Part shown: positions 8,694 to 17,534 of the stretch, piece after piece
Layout: each line of letters starts with the position of its first letter
Numbering within the stretch: position 1 is the stretch's first letter
DNA from: Mycolicibacterium stellerae
GTDB taxonomy: Bacteria; Actinomycetota; Actinomycetes; Mycobacteriales; Mycobacteriaceae
Length of the DNA: 64,000 nucleotides
Direction of reading: 5' to 3'
Assembly (NCBI RefSeq): GCF_003719305.1
Contig: NZ_RARC01000031.1
Coordinates: 16,437 to 80,436, forward strand
Made by a program: the position numbers and the translations under genes
Notes under the pieces: generated by a model
Databases searched by the model: none
What the model saw: the letters and a program-made list of their open reading frames with translations, nothing else
Told to the model about the DNA's origin: nothing

Positions 8694-9712
8694 CGACCAT
8701 CCTGGCCATCGAAAGCTCATGCGACGAAACCGGAATCGGCATCGCGGCGTTGGCCGCCGACGGCGCCGTGACACTGCTGGCCGACGAGGTGGCTTCCAGC
8801 GTCGATGAGCACGCCAGGTTCGGCGGCGTGGTGCCCGAGATCGCGTCGCGCGCGCACCTGGAAGCGCTTGGGCCCACCATGCGTCGCGCCCTCGACGCGG
8901 CAGGCATCGAGCGGCCCGACGTCGTCGCGGCCACCATCGGGCCGGGTCTGGCGGGCGCTCTGCTGGTGGGGGTCGCCGCGGCCAAGGCCTACGCCGCCGC
9001 ATGGCAGGTGCCGTTCTACGCGGTCAACCATCTCGGCGGGCACCTCGCGGCCGACGTGTTCGACCACGGCCCGCTACCGGAATGCATCGGTCTGCTGGTC
9101 TCCGGCGGCCACACCAACCTGCTGCATGTGCGGTCGCTCGCCGAACCGATCGAAGAACTCGGCAGCACCGTCGACGACGCCGCGGGTGAGGCCTACGACA
9201 AGATCGCGCGGCTGCTCGGCCTCGGCTACCCCGGCGGCAAGGTGCTCGACGACCTGGCCCGCGAGGGCGACCGCGACGCGATCGTGTTCCCGCGCGGCAT
9301 GACCGGCCCGCGCGATGACCCGTATGCGTTCAGCTTCTCCGGGCTCAAGACGGCTGTCGCGCGCTACGTCGAGAAGAACCCCGCCGCGTCGCAGGCCGAT
9401 GTGGCCGCAGGATTCCAGGAGGCGGTGGCCGACGTGCTCACGACGAAGGCGGTGCGGGCCGCCGTCGAGCTCGGGGTGTCGACGCTGCTCATCGCCGGCG
9501 GTGTCGCTGCGAACTCACGGCTGCGGGAGCTGGCGCAAGAGCGTTGTGCGGCAGAAGGTTTGACACTTCGGATCCCAAGGCCCCGGTTGTGCACGGACAA
9601 CGGTGCGATGATTGCGTCGTTCGCCGCGCACCTGGTGGCGGCGGGCGCGCCGCCGTCGCCGCTCGACGTCGCGAGCGATCCCGGCCTGCCGGTGGTGAAA
9701 GGACAACTGTGA
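8690..9712 (+). CDS. tsaD: tRNA N6-adenosine threonylcarbamoyltransferase TsaD
   Basis: 340 aa, full length for the Kae1/TsaD family. It begins TTILAIESSCDETGIGI (nucleotide-binding ASKHA fold) and carries the metal-binding pair in VNHLGGHLA (H114, H118), plus SGGHTNLL and FSGLKTAV. It is the catalytic subunit that transfers the threonylcarbamoyl group to A37. The start overlaps rimI and the stop overlaps the next gene (GTGA). Confidence 0.96.
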   Translation: MTTILAIESSCDETGIGIAALAADGAVTLLADEVASSVDEHARFGGVVPEIASRAHLEALGPTMRRALDAAGIERPDVVAATIGPGLAGALLVGVAAAKAYAAAWQVPFYAVNHLGGHLAADVFDHGPLPECIGLLVSGGHTNLLHVRSLAEPIEELGSTVDDAAGEAYDKIARLLGLGYPGGKVLDDLAREGDRDAIVFPRGMTGPRDDPYAFSFSGLKTAVARYVEKNPAASQADVAAGFQEAVADVLTTKAVRAAVELGVSTLLIAGGVAANSRLRELAQERCAAEGLTLRIPRPRLCTDNGAMIASFAAHLVAAGAPPSPLDVASDPGLPVVKGQL

Positions 9713-10164
9713 GCATCGACAAGCTCGAGATCACCGAGCTGCTGTACCGCTACGCCGAGCTCATCGACGCCGGTGACTTCGACGGGGTCGGGCGGCTGCT
9801 GGCCCGCTCGACATTCGGCGGCGCCGCGTCGGGGTCGGTGTCGGGCGCCGAGAACATCGCCAAGCTGTTCGCGATGACCACCCGCCGGTACCCCGATCAC
9901 GGCAACACCCCGCGCACAAGGCATCTGGTGCTCAACCCGATCGTCGAACTGGGCGGCGACGGCACGGCCGAAACGCGGTCGACCTTCTGCGTCGTGCAGG
10001 ACACCGAGACGGTGCCGATCCAGCCGATCGTCGTGGGGCGTTACTACGACGCGTTCGGCCGCGACGACGACGGTTGGTACTTCACCGAGCGAAAGGTCGA
10101 GATCCAGATGATCGGCGACGTATCGGCGCACTTGATGGTCGATCCGCGCCAATATGACAAGTAG
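9709..10164 (+). CDS. SnoaL/NTF2-like protein
   Basis: 151 aa, starting at the GTG that overlaps the tsaD stop. The opening KLEITELLYRYAELIDAGDFDGVGRLL is the typical N-terminal helix of SnoaL-like/NTF2-fold proteins (isomerase/dehydratase-like cone fold), and WYFTERKVEIQMIGD closes the sheet. The reaction is unknown; some members act on polyketide or steroid substrates. It is translationally coupled to the t6A operon but probably functionally unrelated. The gene before the CIRCE element is a decayed hydrolase, so this is the last intact gene of the operon. Confidence 0.8.
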   Translation: MSIDKLEITELLYRYAELIDAGDFDGVGRLLARSTFGGAASGSVSGAENIAKLFAMTTRRYPDHGNTPRTRHLVLNPIVELGGDGTAETRSTFCVVQDTETVPIQPIVVGRYYDAFGRDDDGWYFTERKVEIQMIGDVSAHLMVDPRQYDK

Positions 10165-10182
10165 TGCGGCAGACTGCCTGCC

Positions 10183-11000
10183 GTGCACTACGACCTGCGT
10201 CTGCGGCCTGCGCAGCCCACGACGCCCGCAGCCGATGCCTTCACGATCCACCGCCGAGAGGTTCCCCCGAGCGACGGCCGCCGAGGACGTCTACGACCTG
10301 GCGGCCTGGAGCCGCGACATCTACCTGTTGGTGCACGACCTGCTTGGACACGAGCGCTGCGGCGTGGTCGGGGGCGACCTCGGCGGCGCCATCTCCTGTG
10401 ACCTTGTGCACCGCTATCCGGGGTTCGTCGAAAAGCTGGTGTTCTTCGACTCAGTGCCGCCGTTCCTGTTCGACGACTTCGCCGCGGCTGGAATCGATAT
10501 CGCCTCGATACGCGCGATCGGCGACGGGCCGACGAGCGACTACCGCTACCGGCAGGGCGTGACACCCGACGAACTCGCCGCCGAACTCGACACGCCCGCG
10601 AAGCGCCGCCACTACATTGCCGAATTTCTATGGGCACCGGATGTGGGCCTCGCTGGGTACCTTCACCGCGGCCGACGTCGATTTCATGACCGAGCCGTTC
10701 TCGACCGAGCAGCGGTTGCGCGCCGGTTGGGCCGCCTATCAGCTCATGCACGGCCGGAAGGTCAGCGAGCCGCCGATCCTCGATCGCAAGGTCGACGTCC
10801 CGACATTGCTGCTCTACGGCATGGACGACCACGTCGTCGGCCCCGACTTTCTGCCCACCTGCGAGGTGGCATTCACCGACCGCACCGGCCCCTTTGTGCT
10901 GCCCGGGGCGGGGCATTTCCTTCAGTGGGAACGTGCCGACCTATTCAACCCGCTGGTCAGCGCATATTTCGGCGATGTGCGTGTTCGCCACGGGCGATAG
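10183..11000 (+). pseudogene. Frameshifted, N-terminally degraded alpha/beta hydrolase
   Basis: Hydrolase sequence is split across reading frames. Around 10290-10620 one frame encodes the nucleophile-elbow strand (GVVGGDLGGAISCDLVHRYP, an Asp-type elbow as in epoxide hydrolases and dehalogenases) and FVEKLVFFDSVPP. From about 10626 the homology continues in the next frame as FYGHRMWASLGTFTAADVDF through LLLYGMDDHVVGPDF (acid) and GAGHFLQWERADLFNPL (His). An extra T in GAATTTCTAT near 10622-10631 explains the shift. The N-terminal part with the expected HG oxyanion motif is missing, and a short GTG-started stretch at 10183 is in a third frame. No functional product is expected. It lies between the t6A operon and groES. 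Confidence 0.75.
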
Positions 11001-11015
11001 GCATGGGCCGACCTT

Positions 11016-11047
11016 GAGTGCTAGCACTCTCATGTATAGAGTGCTAG
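11016..11047. promoter_or_regulatory. CIRCE operator (HrcA site) with an extra third arm
   Basis: CTAGCACTC (11021-11029), nine spacer bases, then GAGTGCTAG (11039-11047) match the CIRCE consensus TTAGCACTC-N9-GAGTGCTAA with perfectly complementary arms. An additional GAGTGCTAG at 11016-11024 overlaps the left arm, making GAGTGCTAGCACTC a second perfect palindrome. CIRCE is bound by the heat-shock repressor HrcA; the position, 112 bp upstream of groES, indicates control of groES-groEL1. Confidence 0.93.
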
Positions 11048-11159
11048 GTGGCAGGCGGCCACGCTCTCGACCGGCACCCGCGACGACGGCGCGAGGGCTG
11101 GGACGCATGCCGATACCTACTAGAGCTGTCAACACCCGAACTACTGGAAGGGCTCCATC

Positions 11160-11462
11160 GTGGCGAGCGTGAACATCAAGCCACTCGAGGACAAGATCCT
11201 CGTACAGGCCAACGAGGCCGAGACCACGACCGCATCCGGTCTGGTCATCCCCGACACCGCCAAGGAGAAGCCTCAGGAAGGCACCGTCGTCGCAGTCGGC
11301 CCCGGCCGGTGGGACGAGGACGGCGAGAAGCGGATTCCGCTTGACGTCTCCGAGGGCGACACCGTCATCTACAGCAAGTACGGCGGCACCGAGATCAAGT
11401 ACAACAACGAGGAGTACTTGATCCTGTCCGCGCGCGACGTGCTGGCCATCGTCAACAAGTAA
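11160..11462 (+). CDS. groES: Co-chaperonin GroES (Cpn10)
   Basis: 100 aa with a GTG start preceded by GGAAGGG at a good distance. It shows the classical start VNIKPLEDKILVQ, the mobile loop around TTTASGLVIPDTAKEKPQ, and the end YLILSARDVLAIV. GroES caps the GroEL cavity during ATP-driven protein folding in the cytosol. It is under the CIRCE element and 84 bp upstream of groEL1. Confidence 0.98.
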   Translation: MASVNIKPLEDKILVQANEAETTTASGLVIPDTAKEKPQEGTVVAVGPGRWDEDGEKRIPLDVSEGDTVIYSKYGGTEIKYNNEEYLILSARDVLAIVNK

Positions 11463-11546
11463 CAGCGAACGTGACCGCCCCGGGCGATCCCCGCGTAATA
11501 GCGGCGGATTCCCGGGGCGTCATGCTCAGCAAGGACGGAAACGCTT

Positions 11547-13175
11547 ATGGCAAAACTGATTGAATTCGACGAAGCCGCTCGCCGTGCAATGGAAGCGGGC
11601 GTCGACAAGCTCGCCGACGCGGTGCGCATAACGCTCGGCCCCCGAGGCCGGCATGTGGTGCTGGCCAAGGCGTTCGGCGGCCCAACGGTCACCAACGACG
11701 GTGTCACCATCGCGCGTGAGATCGACCTGGAGGACCCGTTCGAGAACCTCGGCGCTCAGCTGGTGAAGTCGGTGGCCACCAAGACCAACGACGTCGCCGG
11801 TGACGGCACGACAACCGCAACCGTGCTGGCGCAGGCCATCATCAAGGCGGGTCTGCGCAACGTTGCCGCCGGTGCCAACCCGATCGCGCTGGGCTCGGGC
11901 ATCAGCAAGGCCGCCGATGCGGTCTCCGAGGCCCTGCTGGCAGCGGCCACCCCGGTGACCGACCAGAAGTCGATCGCGCAGGTCGCCACCGTGTCCTCGC
12001 GCGACGAGCAGGTCGGCGATCTGGTCGGCGAGGCGATGACCAAGGTGGGCAAAGACGGTGTCGTCACCGTCGAGGAGTCCTCCACGCTGGACACCGAGCT
12101 CGAGATCACCGACGGCGTCGGCTTCGACAAGGGCTTCGTCTCGGCGTACTTCATCACCGACTTCGACGCTCAGGAAGCGGTGCTCGAGGACGCGCTGGTG
12201 CTGCTGCACCGCGAGAAGATCAGCTCGCTGCCCGACGTGCTGCCGCTGCTTGAGAAGGTCGCGGAGGCCGGGAAGCCACTGCTGATCATCGCCGAGGATG
12301 TTGAGGGCGAAGCGCTTTCGACACTGGTGGTCAACGCGATTCGCAAGACGCTGAAGGCCGTCGCGGTCAAGGCGCCGTTCTTCGGAGACCGCCGCAAGGC
12401 GTTCCTCGAGGACCTCGCCATCGTGACCGGCGCCCAGGTGGTCAACCCCGATGTTGGGCTGCTCCTGCGTGAGGTCGGCCTCGACGTGCTGGGCACCGCC
12501 CGTCGCGTCGTCGTCAGCAAGGACAGCACCGTGATTGTCGACGGTGGCGGCACACAGGACGCCATCGACGGTCGGTCGGCGCAATTGCGCGCCGAGATCG
12601 AGGCAACCGACTCCGACTGGGACCGCGAGAAGCTCGAGGAGCGGCTGGCGAAGCTCTCCGGCGGCGTCGCGGTCATCAAGGTCGGCGCGGCCACCGAGAC
12701 GGACCTCAAGAAGCGCAAGGAAGCCGTCGAGGACGCCGTCTCAGCCGCGAAGGCCGCGGTCGAGGAGGGCATCATCACCGGCGGCGGTGCCGCCCTTGTG
12801 CAGGCCCGGTCGGCGCTCAAGTCGCTGAAGGAGTCACTGTCCGGCGACGAGGCGCTCGGTGTCGGCGTGTTCTCGCAGGCGCTGTCCGCGCCGCTGTACT
12901 GGATCGCGACCAACGCAGGGCTCGACGGTTCGGTCGTCGTCAACAAGGTCAGTGAGCTACCTGCCGGGCACGGCTTCAACGCCGCGACGCTGGAGTACGG
13001 CGACCTGGTCGCCGACGGTGTGGTCGACCCGGTCAAGGTCACCCGCTCTGCGGTGCTCAATGCCGCGTCGGTGGCCAGGATGATCCTCACCACCGAGACG
13101 GCGGTCGTCGAGAAGCCTGCCGAGGCTGAAGACGATGGCCACGGCCACGGCCACGGCCACGGTCACTCGCACTAG
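11547..13175 (+). CDS. groEL1: Chaperonin GroEL1 with histidine-rich tail
   Basis: 542 aa of Cpn60 family with the ATP-binding DGTTTATVLAQ (86-96) and GGGAALVQA motifs. The C-terminus is EDDGHGHGHGHGHSH in place of the usual Gly-Met repeats. A His-rich tail and linkage to groES are the marks of mycobacterial GroEL1, the non-essential paralogue implicated in biofilm mycolic-acid synthesis and metal handling in other mycobacteria; the housekeeping GroEL2 lies elsewhere. A strong terminator follows within 20 bp. Confidence 0.97.
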   Translation: MAKLIEFDEAARRAMEAGVDKLADAVRITLGPRGRHVVLAKAFGGPTVTNDGVTIAREIDLEDPFENLGAQLVKSVATKTNDVAGDGTTTATVLAQAIIKAGLRNVAAGANPIALGSGISKAADAVSEALLAAATPVTDQKSIAQVATVSSRDEQVGDLVGEAMTKVGKDGVVTVEESSTLDTELEITDGVGFDKGFVSAYFITDFDAQEAVLEDALVLLHREKISSLPDVLPLLEKVAEAGKPLLIIAEDVEGEALSTLVVNAIRKTLKAVAVKAPFFGDRRKAFLEDLAIVTGAQVVNPDVGLLLREVGLDVLGTARRVVVSKDSTVIVDGGGTQDAIDGRSAQLRAEIEATDSDWDREKLEERLAKLSGGVAVIKVGAATETDLKKRKEAVEDAVSAAKAAVEEGIITGGGAALVQARSALKSLKESLSGDEALGVGVFSQALSAPLYWIATNAGLDGSVVVNKVSELPAGHGFNAATLEYGDLVADGVVDPVKVTRSAVLNAASVARMILTTETAVVEKPAEAEDDGHGHGHGHGHSH

Positions 13176-13190
13176 CACGTCCTACGCGTA

Positions 13191-13222
13191 GCACCCCCGG
13201 TCCTGTTGGGCCGGGGGTGTTT
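13191..13222 (+). terminator. Rho-independent terminator after groEL1
   Basis: GCACCCCCGG, a short loop, then CCGGGGGTGT followed by TTG. The stem has nine Watson-Crick pairs plus a G-T closing pair, starting 15 bp after the groEL1 stop codon. It ends the groES-groEL1 unit. Confidence 0.85.
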
Positions 13223-13317
13223 GCGTCACAGGAGATGCAGTCGAACATCGAGCGTGCAACCACTGCGAAAAGGACGCGGATTTCTGGCATTCAGTTCAAT
13301 GCCTGAAATGCCACCAA

Positions 13318-14628
13318 CTAGGCGATCCGTAGCGACACTTGACCGAGCGCGTCGAGGCCGCCGTGGGCGAAGTTGCTCCATTGGGCCCGCGTCCGGTGCG
13401 CAAGGTCGGTGTCGATTCCGCGCGGTTCGGGACCGAGCATGGGGGCATCGGACCAGGACTCCGGCAATCCGAAAAGTAGCGGCAGGTCGATGCAGTGACA
13501 GGCCCCCAGCGGTGCCTGCGGTGGCGACCAGTCGACGCAAAAGGTGGCGGCACGGCCGCCCGCCGAGGTCCACGCACTGGCAAGTTCGATTGCGGGCCGA
13601 CCGAATACGCGCCGCGTCATCCTGCGCCCGATGACCGCAGTGGCGGCCTTTCCGATGGGGCCGATGCGCCGGAGTTCTCGTCCTCGCGGACTCAACGCGA
13701 CGAAAGGTCGCGCATCGTCACGGGTGTAGCCGGCCAGGATCTCGACGCGCGAAGCCGCATCGGCCATGCGGGATTCCAGCTCGCTGGCGGGCGGTAACGG
13801 CGCACGACCCATGATCGGCGCGAAGGCCATTGCGCCGAGCAGGCCGAACTGCTGAGCAGTTGTGATAGCGGCGACCTGCGCGTCGAGCAACCGTTGCGTA
13901 CTGGCTTCGCGGGGCGGGACGCCGGCGAGCGTTGTTGCCGCCGCTTCGCGCATCGCGGCCGTCATGGTGGTCCTGCCCTCTGGCAGGCTCAACGGAGCGC
14001 TGTGAAGGATGGCCCGCGAAAACATTCCTGAAGTCTCCGGGCACAACAGCAGCGACATCACCGAATCCCCGCCTGCGGATTGACCGAAGATCGTTACGCG
14101 GGTGGGATCACCACCGAACGCCGTGATGTTGTTCTGCACCCACCGCAGCGCACAAATCTGGTCCCGCAAGCCAAGGTTTTCGGTATCTCGGTCGTGCAGG
14201 TTGAGGTATCCGAAGACGCCCAACCGGTAGCTGACATTGACAACGACCACCCGGCCCTCGCTGACGAGCAGATCCGGGTCGTATTTGACCGCTTCGCCAC
14301 TGCCCGAGACGTACGCCCCACCGTGGAACCACACCATCACCGGCAGGCGGTCGGCATCTGCCGGGGCGGTGATGCTGAGCACCTGGCAGTGCTCGCTCAT
14401 CGCGAGCCCGTCGATGACCGGTCCTGTGACGAACTCCAACCGCGAGGGCAATTGAGGGCAGGCCGGGCCGCGCTTGGTCGCATCGACGACTTCGGCATGG
14501 GCGGGAAGCGGTTTCGGGGCATTGAACCGCTCTGCTGTGGCATAGCGGATGCCGCGGGCATGTATGAGGCCGTCGTTCTCGTCCGTCACCAGCGGGCCAC
14601 AGGTGGTGTCAATTCGCCGTGTCGCCAC
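13318..14628 (-). CDS. Type-B carboxylesterase
   Basis: 436 aa from a GTG at 14628. The oxyanion motif FHGGAY lies at 101-106, SYRLGVFGYL follows, the nucleophile is in GQSAGG (S184), and the His candidate is in GACHCIDLPLLFG, all typical of the carboxylesterase type-B/cholinesterase family. It is shorter than the roughly 500-aa norm but carries all key motifs. There is no obvious signal peptide, so it is probably cytosolic. It is the last gene of a minus-strand run (CxxC peptide - MFS exporter - glycosyltransferase - esterase) that begins at the MocR-flanking promoter near 17.9 kb; ester hydrolysis of a xenobiotic is an inference. Confidence 0.87.
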   Translation of the reverse strand: MATRRIDTTCGPLVTDENDGLIHARGIRYATAERFNAPKPLPAHAEVVDATKRGPACPQLPSRLEFVTGPVIDGLAMSEHCQVLSITAPADADRLPVMVWFHGGAYVSGSGEAVKYDPDLLVSEGRVVVVNVSYRLGVFGYLNLHDRDTENLGLRDQICALRWVQNNITAFGGDPTRVTIFGQSAGGDSVMSLLLCPETSGMFSRAILHSAPLSLPEGRTTMTAAMREAAATTLAGVPPREASTQRLLDAQVAAITTAQQFGLLGAMAFAPIMGRAPLPPASELESRMADAASRVEILAGYTRDDARPFVALSPRGRELRRIGPIGKAATAVIGRRMTRRVFGRPAIELASAWTSAGGRAATFCVDWSPPQAPLGACHCIDLPLLFGLPESWSDAPMLGPEPRGIDTDLAHRTRAQWSNFAHGGLDALGQVSLRIA

Positions 14629-14632
14629 GGGA

Positions 14633-14908
14633 TCACGGTACTTCGGCGGCGACGAAGGTCGACATCAGTGCATCGACGTCGGTCATCAGGCAGCGGCAGC
14701 CAGCCGTCTGCGCGTTTGGCAATGCGCTGTACCGCCCTTGGACTGGTGCGCATCCCAGATTGCTGCCACCGCCGCCCAGCATGACGGGGATTCTCGACGC
14801 GGGCTTGGGCAGCACCGAGGCGTTGTCGATGACTACGCGAGGACTGCGAAGCGTGGAATTGCCCTCAACTGGCCCCAAATGAGGGCGCGAGGGCGCGGCC
14901 CACGGCAT
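14633..14908 (-). CDS. Possible small protein between glycosyltransferase and esterase
   Basis: A 91-aa frame fits snugly between its neighbours, 15 bp after the glycosyltransferase stop and 4 bp before the esterase start, as expected for an operon gene. I recognise no family, no membrane segment and no motif. No clear ribosome-binding site precedes its ATG, and its 5' part overlaps a palindrome that resembles the MocR-flanking sites. It may be non-coding or a gene remnant. Confidence 0.3.
   Translation of the reverse strand: MPWAAPSRPHLGPVEGNSTLRSPRVVIDNASVLPKPASRIPVMLGGGGSNLGCAPVQGRYSALPNAQTAGCRCLMTDVDALMSTFVAAEVP
14860..14886. promoter_or_regulatory. Palindrome resembling the MocR-flanking sites
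   Basis: GCCCTCA (14861-14867), twelve bases, TGAGGGC (14880-14886) form a perfect 7-bp inverted repeat. Bases 14860-14874, read on the minus strand, are GGCCAGTTGAGGGCA, identical in 14 of 15 positions to part of the 34-bp site at 17896-17929. It may be a third binding site of the same regulator or a relic of one. Confidence 0.4.
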
Positions 14909-14923
14909 CGCCAGAATCGCGGT

Positions 14924-16174
14924 TCACTCGGAACCTCGTCGAGGGGCTGGCATGGAGGTGAGCAGCCGTTGTTCGATGACGTCGGCACCGTGGGCCGCCC
15001 CACCGGTAGCGGCATAACCGTCGGCGACGCGGCGGGCGCCCTCGGTCATCTTCATGGCCTGCAGAACCTTGTCGCGCATCCGGCGAGCGGTGAGGTCCCT
15101 CGGCGACAGCCAGGTGCCGCACTTTGCCACTTCGACGCGCCGGGCGACCTCCAACTGATCGCGTCCGTAGGGAACTACGCACACCGGTACGCCGCGCGTC
15201 AGCGCCTTTTGGGTGACGCCCATTCCACCGTGGGTGATCGCGCATGCCGCGCGGTCCAGCACCAGGCTGTGGGGTACGAACTGGCACACCGTGGCGTTGG
15301 CCGGTGCCCTGAGGTCAGTCGGTACCCCTGCGGGGAATGTCGCCACGACGTGGACGGGCTGGTCCGCCAGTGCGGCGAGCGCTACGCGTGCCAGCTCGCT
15401 GTCGCCCTGGTCTTCCGACGACGTCGAGGCCAGGACGATCGGTCGGTCGAGCTGCGTCAGCCACTCCGGCTCCGTCGGGGGCGCCGGATCATAGGAGCAG
15501 GCACCGATGAGCTGAATAGAGTCGTCCCAGTCCGGATGTGGGTAGTCGAATGGCTGGGCGGTGGCCACCAGCGTCAGTGGCGCCCGCCGCCCATAGTCGT
15601 CGATCGAGTTGAGCGGCGGAAGGTCGAGTTCCGCGCGAATGACGTTCATCGGGCCGACCCATGAGTCGAGCGCGGTGAACCTACGCCGGAGCAGCGCGTC
15701 ACGAAGCCGGCCGATCGGGCCGGGCCAGGGGCGCACCCCGGGCCCCCACGGTGGCGTTCCCTTCGATCGCAGATAGGGCAAGAACGCCCAGAACGAGGCC
15801 CAGGGCAGCCCGCTGGCTTCGGCCACTGCGAATGCGCCCCAGCAATTCGGGTCGACGATCAGCACATCGGGACGAACGTCGTTGATCGCCTTGGTCAGCT
15901 CGGGGACTTCATATTCGGCCCGCCGTGCGAACAGGTCTCGCACGCGTGTCAGCCCCTGTTGGAGATTCGTGGCGCCCCCATCGTCGAGGGGCATGTGCTC
16001 GATGCGGGGATCGACTGGCGCCGTGGCGAACCCCATGCCCAGGCCGGCGTCCACTCCGGCGGCAAGGGTTCGCAATGCGATGTCGTGACCCCGGTCGCGC
16101 AGCTCCGTCAGCAGAACGCTGATGGGGAAGAAGTGACCCATCGCGGGAGTGGTGTAGGCAAGTATCTTCGCCAT
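14924..16174 (-). CDS. UGT/MGT-type glycosyltransferase
   Basis: 416 aa from the ATG at 16174, preceded by GAAAGG eight bases upstream; the frame opens 38 codons earlier but without a comparable site. It begins KILAYTTPAMGHFFPISVLLTELRDRGHD, the GT1 N-terminal acceptor domain, and contains the C-terminal donor signature HGGMGVTQKALTRGVPVCVVPYGRDQLEVA. GT1 enzymes of this kind transfer a sugar from a nucleotide donor to small lipophilic acceptors, either inactivating antibiotics or decorating lipids and polyketides. It sits 64 bp downstream of an MFS exporter gene, so sugar tagging coupled with export or detoxification is plausible but inferred. Confidence 0.9.
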   Translation of the reverse strand: MAKILAYTTPAMGHFFPISVLLTELRDRGHDIALRTLAAGVDAGLGMGFATAPVDPRIEHMPLDDGGATNLQQGLTRVRDLFARRAEYEVPELTKAINDVRPDVLIVDPNCWGAFAVAEASGLPWASFWAFLPYLRSKGTPPWGPGVRPWPGPIGRLRDALLRRRFTALDSWVGPMNVIRAELDLPPLNSIDDYGRRAPLTLVATAQPFDYPHPDWDDSIQLIGACSYDPAPPTEPEWLTQLDRPIVLASTSSEDQGDSELARVALAALADQPVHVVATFPAGVPTDLRAPANATVCQFVPHSLVLDRAACAITHGGMGVTQKALTRGVPVCVVPYGRDQLEVARRVEVAKCGTWLSPRDLTARRMRDKVLQAMKMTEGARRVADGYAATGGAAHGADVIEQRLLTSMPAPRRGSE

Positions 16175-16238
16175 GGCAAAGCCTTTCGTGATTGAGCCAG
16201 TAAGCAGTCGGGCAAGTTGAGTCGGTGGTCCGGCCCTG

Positions 16239-17534
16239 CTAAGGCGGCGGGTGGACCGAAATGATCGGCGTTTCCGGTTCGGCTGCAAGCGCAGGCCCGC
16301 GGGTGAGGACCAATAGCACGGCCGCTGCCCCCAAGGTGGCGCCGAGCATCACTACACCCATCGGTACGGCAGTGCCGTGACCGGCGATGCCAACCAGCGG
16401 TGAGGCGATTGCCCCCGCTGCGTATTGGCTGAAACCAAAGATCGCCGATCCGGTGCCGGCCGCGTGGCGGGCCGCTGTCGTCGCGAGCATGACCGCGTGG
16501 CCGTACACGAACCCGATGGCCGCCATGAAGCAACCCATCAGGGCAATTGTTGGCCCGCGGCGTACACCGCCCAGCGTGACCGTCGCCAGGAGGAGCGCAC
16601 TGATCGTTACCAGCGCACTGACTCCCGAGACCACCACTCGGCGGGGTGCGACGCGTTTGACGGTGAGGCGTGCGCCGCAACCGCCGGCGGCAACCGCAAG
16701 TGAACAAGCGGCGAAGGTGTAGGAATACGCCGCTGGCGACAGACCGACGATGTTCTGCAGCACGAAGGGCGAGGCCGATACGTAGCCGAACATCGCCGCC
16801 GAGACGAGGGCGGTGGCGGCTGTGTAACCGAGATAGTGGCGGCTGGCCAGCACACCGCGGGTACTGGCGGCCCACGCTTCTAGCCCGCTAGGGCGGCGGT
16901 ACCGTTCGGGCAACGACTCGTCGACGACCAGCACCACGCCGAGAAGAGCCAGCAGGTTCATCGTCGCCAGCACCAGGAAGACCGCCCGCCAGCCCGCGGC
17001 GGTCACGACGAGGCCGCCGATCAGGGGGGCCGCTGTCGGCGCGAGCACTGCCGTGACGTTCATGGTCGAAAAGAGCCGCAGGGCAACGTGTCCGCGCGCG
17101 CGATCGGCGATGATGGCGCGGGCGATGACCACCCCGGCGCCGGCTGCGAAACCCTGGACGAATCGCAGGCCCACCAGAATTTCAATCGACGGGGCGACGG
17201 CGCACGACACGCTGGCCCCGAGGCAAGCCGCTGTCCCCACGATCAGAGGCGGACGCCGGCCCCACCGATCGGAGAGCGGGCCGAAGACGAGTTGTCCGCA
17301 GGCCAAACCGATGAGGAATGCGGTCAAGGTGAGTTGGATCGACGACGTGGAGGCGTTGAAGTCACGCGCCATCCCAGGGAAGGCGGATAGGTACATGTCG
17401 ATCGAGAAGGGCGCCACCGCGTTGAGTGCCGTGAGTACGGTGATCAGGACCGGTGAGGGGGTCACCAGCCGCTGGTCCTCGCCGGGGGAAGGTCCGGCCA
17501 CGGCAAATCCGTCATCGCGGTTCAGCTCGCTCAT
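16239..17534 (-). CDS. MFS drug-resistance transporter, Bcr/CflA type
   Basis: 431 aa from the ATG at 17534 with GAAAG upstream (the frame extends 18 codons further without a site). About 12 hydrophobic segments are visible. MFS motif A reads GPLSDRWGRRPPL after the second helix, and the region FSIDMYLSAFPGMARDF in helix 1 is characteristic of the Bcr/CflA multidrug subfamily (bicyclomycin, chloramphenicol exporters). It would act in the cytoplasmic membrane as a proton-driven exporter. It lies between the 45-aa CxxC peptide gene and the glycosyltransferase, all on the minus strand. Confidence 0.9.
   Translation of the reverse strand: MSELNRDDGFAVAGPSPGEDQRLVTPSPVLITVLTALNAVAPFSIDMYLSAFPGMARDFNASTSSIQLTLTAFLIGLACGQLVFGPLSDRWGRRPPLIVGTAACLGASVSCAVAPSIEILVGLRFVQGFAAGAGVVIARAIIADRARGHVALRLFSTMNVTAVLAPTAAPLIGGLVVTAAGWRAVFLVLATMNLLALLGVVLVVDESLPERYRRPSGLEAWAASTRGVLASRHYLGYTAATALVSAAMFGYVSASPFVLQNIVGLSPAAYSYTFAACSLAVAAGGCGARLTVKRVAPRRVVVSGVSALVTISALLLATVTLGGVRRGPTIALMGCFMAAIGFVYGHAVMLATTAARHAAGTGSAIFGFSQYAAGAIASPLVGIAGHGTAVPMGVVMLGATLGAAAVLLVLTRGPALAAEPETPIISVHPPP

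Noticed and set aside
14549..15664. Plus-strand open frame of 371 codons
   Set aside because: It is antisense to the glycosyltransferase and esterase, which have full motifs; composition is typical of a shadow frame.
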